DNA of 64,000 nucleotides, taken from contig NZ_AP019307.1 of the NCBI RefSeq assembly GCF_003945325.1, positions 1,364,001 through 1,428,000 on the forward strand, in the 5' to 3' direction. Shown in pieces: positions 8,576 to 18,814 of the stretch. The notes beneath the pieces were generated by a model. The model was given only the letters and a program-made list of their open reading frames with translations. It did not search any database and was not told the origin of the DNA. The stretch is from Nocardioides baekrokdamisoli (lineage in GTDB: Bacteria; Actinomycetota; Actinomycetes; Propionibacteriales; Nocardioidaceae). How positions within the stretch are numbered: the stretch's first letter is position 1; each line of letters opens with the position of its first letter. The translations under genes were made by a program, and so were the position numbers.

Positions 8576-8592
8576 GTTAACCGCGGGGTAAC
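8576..8592. promoter_or_regulatory. Imperfect palindrome between sensor kinase and ABC transporter
   Basis: GTTAACC-GCG-GGGTAAC is a near-perfect inverted repeat in the 134-bp divergent interval. It is a possible regulator site shared by the two-component genes and the transporter. Confidence 0.4.
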
Positions 8593-8601
8593 AGCACAAT
8601 C

Positions 8602-8630
8602 GTGACCTGGGTCACAGCTGTTCCTACGGT
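8602..8630 (+). promoter_or_regulatory. Transporter promoter with palindromic operator over the -35
   Basis: The perfect palindrome GTGACC-TG-GGTCAC (8602-8615) includes a GTGACC -35-like hexamer. A 17-base spacer leads to the -10 TACGGT (8625-8630), and the ATG at 8638 follows after seven bases, so the transcript is leaderless. The palindrome is placed where a bound regulator would block or recruit RNA polymerase. Confidence 0.6.
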
Positions 8631-8637
8631 GGCTCAC

Positions 8638-9459
8638 ATGTCAGAAGTCCACAGTGCGCGCGTCGAACTCGTCGACGTCAGCAAACGATTCCTCACCCCG
8701 TCCGGGGATGTCTTCACCGCGGTACGCGATGTCACGTTCACCGTCGAACCGGGTGAGTTCTGTGCCGTGGTCGGTCCGACCGGCTGCGGCAAGTCCACGA
8801 CCTTGTCCCTCGTCTCCGGCCTCGACAAGCCCTCCGAGGGCACTGTCACGGTGGGCGGCAAGCCGGTCGACGGCATCGCCGACGGTGTCTCCTTCATGTT
8901 CCAGCAGGACGCCCTCCTGCCCTGGAAGTCGGTCCTCCACAACGTCGCCCTCGGCCCGATCTTCCGCGGCGTCAAGAAGAAGGACGCGTACGCCAAGGCA
9001 CGCGACTGGCTGCGTCGCGTCGGCCTGGCCGGCTTCGAGGACCGCTACCCCCATCAGCTCTCGGGCGGCATGCGCAAGCGCGTCGCGATGGCTGCGGCGC
9101 TGATCAACGAGCCGCGGATCCTGATCATGGACGAGCCGTTCGGCGCCCTGGACGTCCAGACCAAGGCGATCATGTCGAACGAGCTGCTCAACCTCTGGGA
9201 GCAGGTGCGCTGCTCGGTCATCTTCATCACCCACGACCTCGACGAAGCCGTCGCGCTCTCGGACAAGGTCGTCGTGATGACCTCCTCGCCGGGCGCGGTC
9301 AAGGACATCTACGACATCGACCTGGCCCGCCCGCGCGGCGACGTCCAGGAGATCCGCTTCCAGCCGCGCTTCGTCGAACTGCAGCGCCAGATCTGGGCCT
9401 CGCTGCGCGAAGAGGTCGAGCGCGCGTACGCGACGACCGCGAAGGGAGTCTCGGTATGA
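8638..9459 (+). CDS. NitT/TauT-family ABC transporter ATP-binding protein
   Basis: 273 aa ATPase subunit of a nitrate/sulfonate/taurine-type importer. Walker A GPTGCGKST at residues 46-54, Q-loop FMFQQDALLPW, signature LSGGMRKR near 141, Walker B ILIMDEPFGALD and H-loop FITHDLDEA are all present. The start at 8638 is chosen because a -10 box lies seven bases upstream and it gives the family N-terminus. It overlaps the permease gene (ATGA at 9456-9459) and forms an operon with permease and binding protein. Substrate class cannot be fixed from the ATPase. Confidence 0.94.
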   Translation: MSEVHSARVELVDVSKRFLTPSGDVFTAVRDVTFTVEPGEFCAVVGPTGCGKSTTLSLVSGLDKPSEGTVTVGGKPVDGIADGVSFMFQQDALLPWKSVLHNVALGPIFRGVKKKDAYAKARDWLRRVGLAGFEDRYPHQLSGGMRKRVAMAAALINEPRILIMDEPFGALDVQTKAIMSNELLNLWEQVRCSVIFITHDLDEAVALSDKVVVMTSSPGAVKDIYDIDLARPRGDVQEIRFQPRFVELQRQIWASLREEVERAYATTAKGVSV

Positions 9460-10772
9460 GCACCACAGGTGGAACCCGATCGTCGGCATCAGCACGGAGC
9501 CCGATCGACTTCGTGATCGCACTCCTCGGCCTGGCCGGCTTCGCGCTGTCGTTCTTCGACTACTACACCGCAACCACGCCCACCGGCGTACGTTTCGTGA
9601 ACAACGCCTGGCACGGCTGGTGGGGCTGGCTCGCCGCCGTACTCCTTCTTGTCGCCGCCCTGGCCGCAGCGGCCCGCATCGCCAACGTGCCGGTCCCCGG
9701 CCGTGACGCCATCTGCGGCTACGCCGCCAATGGCGGGCTGGCGCTGGCCGCCTTTGCGCTGATCGTGCACCCGGGGATCACCTTCTCCGCGGGTGGCAGC
9801 ACCCACGTGTCGGCATTCGACATCCTCAACCCGGCCGACACCAGCGCGACGCCGGGCCAGATCGGCTGGGGTTGGGCTGCGTGGACCCTTCTCGCGGTCG
9901 CCGTGGCAACTGCGCTCCTGATCAGCTTCAGCCGCCCGGAGCCAGCGGTACGCCGCAGGCGCCGGCTGGTCGTCCTCAGTGGTCAACTCCTGCTGACCGT
10001 CGCCATCTTCGGCTCCTGGCAGTGGGCGACGTCTGGCAGCCACCCCCTGCTCGACGCCTTCACCTACGGCAAGCCGTCCGTCATCTTCCAGGGCGACGTC
10101 CAGCACGGCGGCCTGCGATGGTTCTTCAACGGAGGCACCCAGTTCGGGGCGTACAGCCGACAGATCTACGTGACGTTGAAGGAAGCGGTCTTCGGGTTCG
10201 CAGTCGGATCCGCAGCCGGAGTCGTCGCCGGAGTCGCGCTGGGCCAGAACGCGTACCTCGCCGATGTGTTCAGCCCGTTCATCAAGGTCGTCAACGCCAT
10301 TCCGCGCATCGTCCTCGGATCGATCTTCGTGGTCGCGTTCGGCCTGGGCCTGACCCCGAAGATCCTCCTTGCCGGCGTCCTGGTCTTCTTCGTCGTCTTC
10401 TTCAACGCCTTCCAGGGCGTACGCGAGGTTGACCCGAACATCCTGTCGAACGCCCGAGTCCTCGGCGCCTCCAAGTGGAACATCACCCGGCACGTCACCA
10501 TCCCGTCGGCGATGACCTGGATCATCGCCTCCCTGCACAGCGCCTTCGGATTCGCGATCGTCGGCGTCCTCGTGGCCGAGGTACTGGGGTCCACCGAGGG
10601 CCTGGGCGACGTCATCCACGCCTCACAAGGCAATTTCGACGGCACCGGCGTCTTCGCCGTGATGATCACCGTCGCCGTGATCGTCCTCGTGGCCGAAGCC
10701 CTGCTCACCAAGCTCGAGCACCGGTTGCTCGGATGGCGTCCCGCGTCGCGATCCGACGCCGCCAGCATCTGA
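9456..10772 (+). CDS. ABC transporter permease with extra N-terminal membrane domain
   Basis: 438 aa inner-membrane permease. The C-terminal ~260 residues are a standard SsuC/TauC-type BPD transport domain, including the EAA-like loop NARVLGASKWNITRHVTIPSAMTWI. The first ~170 residues are not part of that family: they hold about four additional hydrophobic segments (near 20-40, 60-80, 92-110, 140-158) joined by short loops, followed by a basic linker PAVRRRRR. The usual subunit is about 250-280 aa, so this is a fusion. The extra domain could bind an accessory protein or the sensor. Start overlaps the ATPase stop. Confidence 0.9.
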   Translation: MSTTGGTRSSASARSPIDFVIALLGLAGFALSFFDYYTATTPTGVRFVNNAWHGWWGWLAAVLLLVAALAAAARIANVPVPGRDAICGYAANGGLALAAFALIVHPGITFSAGGSTHVSAFDILNPADTSATPGQIGWGWAAWTLLAVAVATALLISFSRPEPAVRRRRRLVVLSGQLLLTVAIFGSWQWATSGSHPLLDAFTYGKPSVIFQGDVQHGGLRWFFNGGTQFGAYSRQIYVTLKEAVFGFAVGSAAGVVAGVALGQNAYLADVFSPFIKVVNAIPRIVLGSIFVVAFGLGLTPKILLAGVLVFFVVFFNAFQGVREVDPNILSNARVLGASKWNITRHVTIPSAMTWIIASLHSAFGFAIVGVLVAEVLGSTEGLGDVIHASQGNFDGTGVFAVMITVAVIVLVAEALLTKLEHRLLGWRPASRSDAASI

Positions 10773-10810
10773 CGACCTCACCAACAACCCGTAAAGGAAA
10801 GAGAACAACA

Positions 10811-11896
10811 ATGAACCGTCGCATCGCCCTGGCAGCCGCTGCGCTGCTGACCGCCACGCCCGCCCTGGCGGCCTGTGGATCCTCCAGCCCGAGCAGCGCC
10901 TCGAGCAACGCCTTCGGTGCCTCGGTCTCGGCCGCGCCGACCTACAACGCCAGCTTCCCGACCGTGAAGCTCATGATCGGCGGCTGGGACAAGCAGATCT
11001 ACCTTCCCTACACGCTGGCCCAGAAGCTCGGCTTCTACCAGAAGTACGGCGTCAACGTCGTGCTCAGCACCGAGGGCAGCGTCAGCGCCGAGGACGCGCT
11101 TCTGGCCGGCGACGTACAGATGTCCGGTGCTTGGTACAACCACACCATCCAGCTCCAGGACAAGGGCAAGAGCGTCGAGGACGTCGTCCAGCTCTCCGGC
11201 GCCCCGGGCGAGCGGATCATGTGTGGCACCAACAGCGGCGTCCACAGCCCGGCTGACATCAAGGGCAAGAAGATGGGCGTCACCGACATCGGCTCGGGCA
11301 CCGACACCCTCACCCAGTTCATCGCCGCCAAGGCCGGCATCAAGCGCAGCGACTACAAGACGATCGGAGTCGGCGCCGGCGCACCGGCCATCGCCCAACT
11401 TCAGCGCGGCAACATCGACTGCATGATGACCACGCAGCCGACGGTCGGCGCCCTCGAGAGCCAAGGGCTGGCGTACTCGGCCATCGACCTGGCGACGGTC
11501 CAGGGCGCTCAGGCGGCCATCGGCGACCAGTGGCCCGCGGCCGGAGTCCTGGCGAAGACCGACTGGGTGAACAGCAACAAGGCGACCGTCCAGAAGGTGG
11601 TCGACGCGCTCGTCGCGACGATGCACTGGATCCACACCCACAACGCGACGGACATCGCCAACGCACTGCCGCAGTCGTTCGTCCAGAACCCGCTGGTGAC
11701 CAAGGCCGACTACATCAAGTCCCTCACCCAGGACTACGGCCAGTTCCTGCCGGACGGCCTGATGCCCGCGTCGGGTGCCCAGAACGTCCTCAAGAGCCTC
11801 GTCCTCGTCAAGGTGGCCACAGGCAACGAGGACCTGAGCAAGACCTACACCAACGACTTCGCCACCCAGGCGGCGAAGGACGGCGCACTGAACTAG
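10811..11896 (+). CDS. NMT1/TauA-like substrate-binding lipoprotein
   Basis: 361 aa extracytoplasmic solute-binding protein of the NitT/TauT class. Signal peptide with lipobox ALAAC (lipid-anchored Cys22), then a Ser/Ala-rich tether. The mature domain has the NMT1/SsuA pattern (LMIGGWDKQIYLPYTLAQKLGFYQ, later MGVTDIGSGTDTLTQF and GNIDCMMTTQPT). An AAAGGAAAG ribosome-binding site lies 8-10 bases before the ATG. Third gene of the transporter operon. Ligand unknown; the family binds nitrate, taurine, alkanesulfonates or pyrimidine precursors. Confidence 0.93.
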   Translation: MNRRIALAAAALLTATPALAACGSSSPSSASSNAFGASVSAAPTYNASFPTVKLMIGGWDKQIYLPYTLAQKLGFYQKYGVNVVLSTEGSVSAEDALLAGDVQMSGAWYNHTIQLQDKGKSVEDVVQLSGAPGERIMCGTNSGVHSPADIKGKKMGVTDIGSGTDTLTQFIAAKAGIKRSDYKTIGVGAGAPAIAQLQRGNIDCMMTTQPTVGALESQGLAYSAIDLATVQGAQAAIGDQWPAAGVLAKTDWVNSNKATVQKVVDALVATMHWIHTHNATDIANALPQSFVQNPLVTKADYIKSLTQDYGQFLPDGLMPASGAQNVLKSLVLVKVATGNEDLSKTYTNDFATQAAKDGALN

Positions 11897-11901
11897 TCGC
11901 A

Positions 11902-11917
11902 CAGCCCTTCGGGGCTG
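11902..11917 (+). terminator. UUCG-capped hairpin after transporter operon
   Basis: CAGCCC-TTCG-GGGCTG, a 6-bp stem with a UUCG tetraloop, starts a few bases after the stop codon at 11896. No T-run follows, as is common in actinobacteria. Confidence 0.6.
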
Positions 11918-11977
11918 GCTCCCAAGCCGCGGCGGGTCGATCTCACGGACGTGATCGGCCCGCCGTCGGTGGTTGAC

Positions 11978-12074
11978 CGCCGAAAGGTGAAGAAATCCGG
12001 ATCGAGAGGTGACGTCGTCTCCAGTCCACAGAGACGGGCTCACCTTTCGGCTCGGAAATCCTCACCTTTCGGCG
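11978..12074. repeat. 13-bp inverted repeats between convergent genes
   Basis: CGCCGAAAGGTGA (11978-11990) is exactly repeated in inverse orientation as TCACCTTTCGGCG (12062-12074), with an extra 11-base copy at 12040-12050. The right arm ends at the folP stop codon. It may be a bidirectional terminator or a small palindromic element. Confidence 0.7.
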
Positions 12075-12938
12075 TTACGAGAGGCCGCGGATCGCGCGGT
12101 ACGGCGGCCTGCGCCCAGCGATCGACCAACTCATGTCGATCACGTCGCGCGTCTCGCGTACGTTGTGGGCCCGATAGATCCGCGCTCCCAACCATGCCGA
12201 GATGGCGGTCGCGGCGAGGGTGCCGGGCAGACGCTCACCGGTCTCGCGACCGAGGGTCTCCCCGATGAAGTCCTTGTTGGACAGCGAGACGAGCACCGGA
12301 TAACCGGTGGCCACCATCTCCCCCAACCGCCGAGTCGTCTCCAGCGAGTGGAAGGTGTTCTTCGCGAAGTCATGGGCCGGATCGATGATGATCGACTCCC
12401 ACGCCACCCCGGCGGCACGAGCTCGATCGGCGTAGCCCAGCACCGATGACAGCATCGACGCCATCACGTCGTCGTACTCCTGGCGATGCGGGTCGGTGCG
12501 CGGCGAGAGCCCGCCGGCGTGCGTACACACGACGGCGGCGCCGAACTCGGCCACGACGTCCACCAACCCGGGGTCGTGTCCACCCCAGGCGTCGTTGATC
12601 AGGTCGGCACCCTCGGCGAGCACCGCACGAGCCACCGACGCCCGCCAGGTGTCGACTGAGATCGCCAGCTGTGGGTACGCACCGCGTACGCGAGCCACGA
12701 ACCCGGCGACCCGGTCGATCTCCTCCTCAGCCGAGACAGCGGCCCCGTAACCGGCCTTCACCCCGCCGATGTCGACGATGTCGGCGCCTTGTTCGACGAC
12801 CTCCGCGACCCGATCCCACGCAGCTTCCTCCGCGTACGTCGAGCCCTGGTCGTAGAACGAGTCCGGGGTCCGGTTGACGATCGCCATCACCAGCGGCTGG
12901 TTGTCGTCGAACGAGATCGAGCGGAGCTTGAGGACCAC
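12075..12938 (-). CDS. folP2: FolP2-type dihydropteroate synthase homologue
   Basis: 287 aa TIM-barrel protein of the pterin-binding family. The N-terminal strand reads MAIVNRTPDSFYDQGSTY, the form seen in the actinobacterial FolP2 group (mycobacterial Rv1207-like), not the canonical DHPS sequence. Other matches are DIVDIGGVKAGYG, AISVDTWRASVA, LINDAWGG, IIIDPAHDFAKNTFHSLE and the final RAIRGLS. FolP2 of mycobacteria is reported not to replace DHPS, so the catalytic role is uncertain. The GTG start has the -10 TAGGGT six bases upstream. Divergent from galE. Confidence 0.88.
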   Translation of the reverse strand: MVLKLRSISFDDNQPLVMAIVNRTPDSFYDQGSTYAEEAAWDRVAEVVEQGADIVDIGGVKAGYGAAVSAEEEIDRVAGFVARVRGAYPQLAISVDTWRASVARAVLAEGADLINDAWGGHDPGLVDVVAEFGAAVVCTHAGGLSPRTDPHRQEYDDVMASMLSSVLGYADRARAAGVAWESIIIDPAHDFAKNTFHSLETTRRLGEMVATGYPVLVSLSNKDFIGETLGRETGERLPGTLAATAISAWLGARIYRAHNVRETRDVIDMSWSIAGRRPPYRAIRGLS

Positions 12939-12944
12939 GCCGCG

Positions 12945-12950
12945 ACCCTA
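12945..12950 (-). promoter_or_regulatory. -10 element TAGGGT, leaderless start at 12938
   Basis: On the minus strand TAGGGT is followed by six bases and the GTG of the folP2-like gene. Confidence 0.55.
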
Positions 12951-13051
12951 CCTGCGGACGTACGCCGAACCCGTCGAGCCGCCGACACCACAAACCTCAC
13001 CAGCATCAAGAATTAACACGCGCGAGAGCGACAACACCCCTTACGCATCGC

Positions 13052-13057
13052 TACCCT
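13052..13057 (+). promoter_or_regulatory. -10 element TACCCT, leaderless start at 13065
   Basis: TACCCT lies seven bases before the GTG of galE, with no ribosome-binding site between. Confidence 0.5.
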
Positions 13058-13064
13058 GCTCGAC

Positions 13065-14048
13065 GTGAGTTGGCTTGTCACCGGCGGTGCCGGATACATC
13101 GGATCCCATGTGACACGTGCGCTCCTCGATGCCGACCTGACCCCCGTCGTCCTGGACGATCTCAGCACCGGTTTCCGACGCTTCGTGCCTGACGACGTGG
13201 CGTTCGTCGAGGCCAGCATCCTTGACCGCGCCGCCATCGAAAAGGCCATCACCGAGCACCAGGTCGAGGGCGTCATCCACCTCGCCGGCTACAAGTTCGC
13301 CGGCGTCAGCGTCGAGCGTCCGCTGCACACCTACGAGCAGAACGTCGAGGGCACCGCGCGGCTCCTTGAGGCCGTGGTCAGCACAGGCGTGAAGAACTTC
13401 GTGTTCTCCTCCAGCGCAGCCACCTTCGGCACTCCCGATGTCGACCTCGTGACCGAGGAGACGCCGACGCTTCCGGAGAGCCCGTACGGCGAGACGAAGC
13501 TGATCGGCGAATGGCTGATCCGCGACGTGGCCCGCACCCACGGCCTCCACCAGACGAGCCTGCGCTACTTCAACGTCGTCGGCAGTGGCTCCGACGATCT
13601 GTACGACACCAGCCCGCACAACCTGTTCCCGCTGGTGTTCGACGCCCTGGCCAACGGGCGTACGCCACGAATCAACGGCACCGACTACGCGACTCCCGAC
13701 GGCACCTGCGTCCGTGACTACGTCCACGTCGCGGACCTTGCACACTCCCATGTGGTCGCCGCCCAGAAGTTGGCGGCAGGCGAGCAGCTCGCCCCGATCT
13801 ACAACCTCGGGTCCGGCAATGGCTCCAGCGTGAAGGAGATCATGGACGCGGTACGCGAGGTCACCGGCATCGATTTCATCCCTGAGATCGGTCCGCGGCG
13901 CCCCGGAGATCCCGCCCGGATCGTCGCCACAGGCGAGCTTGCGGGCCGCGATCTGGAGTGGACGATGCGCAACAGCCTGACCGACATGGTCGCCAGCGCC
14001 TGGTCGGCACGCACTGCTGCAGGGGACGGTTACCCCCGTGGAACGTGA
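13065..14048 (+). CDS. galE: UDP-glucose 4-epimerase
   Basis: 327 aa extended short-chain dehydrogenase that interconverts UDP-glucose and UDP-galactose using bound NAD. Rossmann motif VTGGAGYIGSH at residues 5-15, active-site SSSAATFG near 125 and the catalytic YxxxK in SPYGETKLIGEW near 143 are intact. The short YIGSHVTRALLDAD form and NGTDYATPDGTCVRDYVHV are typical of GalE. It provides UDP-Gal (or related sugars) for the neighbouring glycan genes. Start supported by a leaderless -10. Confidence 0.92.
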   Translation: MSWLVTGGAGYIGSHVTRALLDADLTPVVLDDLSTGFRRFVPDDVAFVEASILDRAAIEKAITEHQVEGVIHLAGYKFAGVSVERPLHTYEQNVEGTARLLEAVVSTGVKNFVFSSSAATFGTPDVDLVTEETPTLPESPYGETKLIGEWLIRDVARTHGLHQTSLRYFNVVGSGSDDLYDTSPHNLFPLVFDALANGRTPRINGTDYATPDGTCVRDYVHVADLAHSHVVAAQKLAAGEQLAPIYNLGSGNGSSVKEIMDAVREVTGIDFIPEIGPRRPGDPARIVATGELAGRDLEWTMRNSLTDMVASAWSARTAAGDGYPRGT

Positions 14049-14098
14049 AGTTGAAGATTTGGCGGTCCCGTCCCCAAGAGTGACTTCGTCCCGTACCC

Positions 14099-14104
14099 TA
14101 GATT
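14099..14104 (+). promoter_or_regulatory. Possible -10 (TAGATT) for the glycosylphosphotransferase gene
   Basis: TAGATT follows the galE end in a locally AT-richer stretch and would give a leader of about 65 bases before the ATG at 14176. Confidence 0.35.
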
Positions 14105-14175
14105 CCTCGGGCGGGCGTGACTCCAGTCACCCTTTGGCGTTATCTGGACGTGGGCTCTCGGGCGGAGGTGCGTTA

Positions 14176-15621
14176 ATGACACTCCTCGCTGAGCGCCGTG
14201 CTCTTCGTTGGGTCACCCGTCAGAGCCGTACCCTCAGGTTCCTGCCGCTGACCGCACTGGTGTCCGACGCGGTCATCATCGTCCTGACGATGATCCTCGC
14301 CGCCATCGGTCACGACCTGGCTCCGCACACCGCACACCTGGCCAACACCGACCTGCTCATCGCGGGCCCGATCATCGTCGTTCTCTGGATCACGGTCATG
14401 GGCGGCTTCGGGGCTTATCAGGCCGAGGTCTTCGGCGCGGGCGCGGATGAGTACAAGCGGGTTCTGCACGGTTCGCTCTACAGCGTCAGCATCGTGGGCG
14501 TCGCCTGCTACCTCGCGCACTTCTCATTGGCCCGCGGCTTCTTCGTACTGATGTTCGTCATCGGGGTCCCGACCCTCCTGATCGGGCGCCGCCTGATCCG
14601 TCACGGCGTCCACCTCGCCCGCATCCAGGGCAAGCTGCAGGAGCGTACGGTCATCGCCGGGTCGGTCAGCAACGTCGACGACATCGCCGACGTGCTGCGC
14701 CGCGAGTCGTGGCTCGGCTACCGCGTCGTCGGCGCCCTGTGCCCCAGCTCGGCCACCGAGACGCCCGGCGGCATCCCGATCATCGGCCACGACGACCTCA
14801 CCACGATCCACCGCGTCTCCGGCGACGCCGACGTGGTCTTCCTGGCCGGCGGCACCGACTTCAACTCCCGCGACATGCGCCAGCTCCAGTGGAGCCTCGA
14901 GCAGGACGCGACCCGGTTGATCGTCGCTCCGAATGTCAACGACATCTCCAGCGAGCGTGTGCGGGTACGCCCCGTGGGCGGTCTTCCGCTGATGCACATC
15001 GACGGTCCGCGCTGGAGTCACGCCACCCAGAAGGCCAAGCGCGTCTTCGACGTGATCGGCTCCTTGCTGCTGCTGACCATCTTCAGCCCGCTCATGCTCG
15101 CGATTGCCCTGCGCATCAAGTTGTACGACGGCGGCACGGTGTTGTTCGCCCAGACGCGCGTCGGCCGCAACGCGCGTACGTTCTCCTGCTTGAAGTTCCG
15201 CACCATGGTGCCGAACGCCGAGGATCTGCTGGCCGCACTGCACGCGCAGGCCGGCTACACCGGCGGGCTCTTCAAGATGGAGGACGACCCGCGCATCACC
15301 GGCCCCGGTCGCACCTTGCGCAAGTACTCCCTGGACGAACTCCCGCAGCTCATCAACGTCCTTCGCGGCGAGATGAGCCTGGTCGGCCCGCGACCGAACC
15401 TCGTCCATGAGGTCGCGCAGTACGAGAAGCACATGACCCGCCGCCTCCGCGTACGCCCAGGCATGACCGGCCTCTGGCAGGTCTCCGGTCGCGCGAACCT
15501 GTCCTGGGAAGAGGCGATCCGTCTCGACCTCTACTACGTCGACAACTGGTCGATGCTCCAGGACATCAACATCCTGATCAAGACGTTCCGAGTCATCACC
15601 GCGGGCCACGGCGCGTACTGA
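14176..15621 (+). CDS. Polyprenyl-phosphate glycosylphosphotransferase (PHPT), first copy
   Basis: 481 aa membrane enzyme that starts glycan synthesis by transferring a sugar-1-phosphate to undecaprenyl phosphate (WbaP/CpsE type). About four TM segments in residues 20-150, a Rossmann-like domain ([18 protein letters not shown]), a fifth TM near 285-305 and the catalytic C-terminal domain with [35 protein letters not shown] split over about 340-420, and [13 protein letters not shown]. The ATG at 14176 has GGAGG eight bases before it; an in-frame upstream ATG lacks family similarity. A paralogue with the same domain order lies at 61862. Confidence 0.95.
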   Translation: MTLLAERRALRWVTRQSRTLRFLPLTALVSDAVIIVLTMILAAIGHDLAPHTAHLANTDLLIAGPIIVVLWITVMGGFGAYQAEVFGAGADEYKRVLHGSLYSVSIVGVACYLAHFSLARGFFVLMFVIGVPTLLIGRRLIRHGVHLARIQGKLQERTVIAGSVSNVDDIADVLRRESWLGYRVVGALCPSSATETPGGIPIIGHDDLTTIHRVSGDADVVFLAGGTDFNSRDMRQLQWSLEQDATRLIVAPNVNDISSERVRVRPVGGLPLMHIDGPRWSHATQKAKRVFDVIGSLLLLTIFSPLMLAIALRIKLYDGGTVLFAQTRVGRNARTFSCLKFRTMVPNAEDLLAALHAQAGYTGGLFKMEDDPRITGPGRTLRKYSLDELPQLINVLRGEMSLVGPRPNLVHEVAQYEKHMTRRLRVRPGMTGLWQVSGRANLSWEEAIRLDLYYVDNWSMLQDINILIKTFRVITAGHGAY

Positions 15622-15635
15622 CGCGTCCTCACGCT

Positions 15636-16832
15636 GTGTCACAGGCGGGCCTGAGGCGCCACATCGCGCTCTCGTTCGGACCGACGGTCCTGGCGCTGCT
15701 CACGGGCTTGGCCGCAGTCCCGGTCATCCTCTCCACGCTCGGCCCGGCAGCATGGGCGGCCGTCGCGGTCGGCCAGGCCGTGGGCTACTTCAGCAGCCAG
15801 TTCGTCGGCTGGGGGTGGAGCGCCGTCGGTGCCAGCGCGGTGGCGGCGCGCGATCCCCGGGGCCAGGCACAGTACGTCGCGGACTCGGTGGGACCCCGGC
15901 TGTGGCTCCTCGGCCTGGCGTTCCCGATCGGTTGCGCGGCAGCGTACGTCGTAGCGCCCCCGGGCGACCACGTGTGGCTGTGCGTGGCGCAGGCGGCCGC
16001 ACTCATCCCCGGCGGACTCAACGGGATGTTTTACTACACAGGTTCGTCGCGACCGGACCTCACGATCCTGTTCGACGCCGTGCCGCGGGCGGCGGCGACC
16101 GTGATCGGGCTTGTGGTGCTCGTCGCAACGAAGAACATGTTCTGGTACATCGCGTTGCAGTTCGTCTGCGACCTGCTGCTGGTGTTCTTCTTCGTACGCC
16201 GTGCGGAGAGTTTCGGAGCCCGGTTCGACCTCGGTCGTAGGCACGCCTGGCGGATGCTGCGCCAGCAGCGTGCGGCTGTCCTGATCACCACGGCGACCAA
16301 CGCGATCGGCTCCCTGCCGATCACGATCGTCTCGGCATTCCGCCTGCCGGCGATCGCCACGTACGCCCTCGCCGACCGGATCCGCGGCTACGCCGCCGGC
16401 GCGCTCGGCCCACTCGTGGGGACCGCGCAAGGCCGACTGCACTCCCCTGACCGCGCTGTCCTCCACCACCGGATCCGGGTCGCACTCCGGGTCTGGACAT
16501 GTGCTGCCGTCGTGGTCGCCGTCGGGTTCGTGTTCGCCGCGTCCTGGGTCGGGCGGCTGCTGTCACACAACTCGATCCGGATCCAGCCGTCGATCGCGAT
16601 CCCGTTCGCAGCCACGCTGGCTCTGGTGATCATGACCGACTTCATCGGCGGGGCGGCACTGCTGGCTCTCGAGCGGGTTCATGACGTCGCCCGCAGTTGG
16701 ACCTTCGCAGCGGTGGTGGGGCTCCCCCTCGTCGCGATCGGCGCGTGGGCGTACGGCACGACGGGCGCTGCCGTCGGCGTGACCGCCATCCAGGCGATTG
16801 CCGCGGCCTGGCAGTGGTGGCGACTGGAGGCG

Positions 16833-16850
<18 letters not shown>
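15636..16850 (+). CDS. Wzx-like polysaccharide flippase
   Basis: 404 aa multi-pass membrane protein, about 11-12 hydrophobic segments, in the MOP/PST exporter pattern ([22 protein letters not shown] at the start). It would move lipid-linked oligosaccharides across the membrane. It follows the glycosylphosphotransferase by 14 bp, so the pair is likely co-transcribed. The GTG at 15636 is used. Its last 18 bp overlap the 3' end of the convergent rmlA. Confidence 0.78.
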
Positions 16851-18750
<1,900 letters not shown>

Positions 18751-18762
18751 TTTCAAGAGTTA

Positions 18763-18808
18763 CTAAGGATTATCAAATCTTCCTAACTCTCACTAACTTC
18801 GATAACAT
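18763..18808 (+). promoter_or_regulatory. AT-rich promoter with helically phased CTAA repeats
   Basis: The 64 bases between rmlB and the ATPase gene are only about one third G+C. CTAA motifs start at 18763, 18783 and 18793, that is 20 and 10 bp apart on the same helical face. The -10 TAACAT (18803-18808) is six bases before the ATG at 18815, so the message is leaderless. The phasing suggests an operator for a dimeric or oligomeric regulator. Confidence 0.55.
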
Positions 18809-18814
18809 CTGTTC

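Noticed and set aside
14038..14175. N-terminal extension of the first glycosylphosphotransferase
   Set aside because: The ATG at 14176 has a good ribosome-binding site and gives the family start; the upstream 46 codons match nothing and overlap galE.
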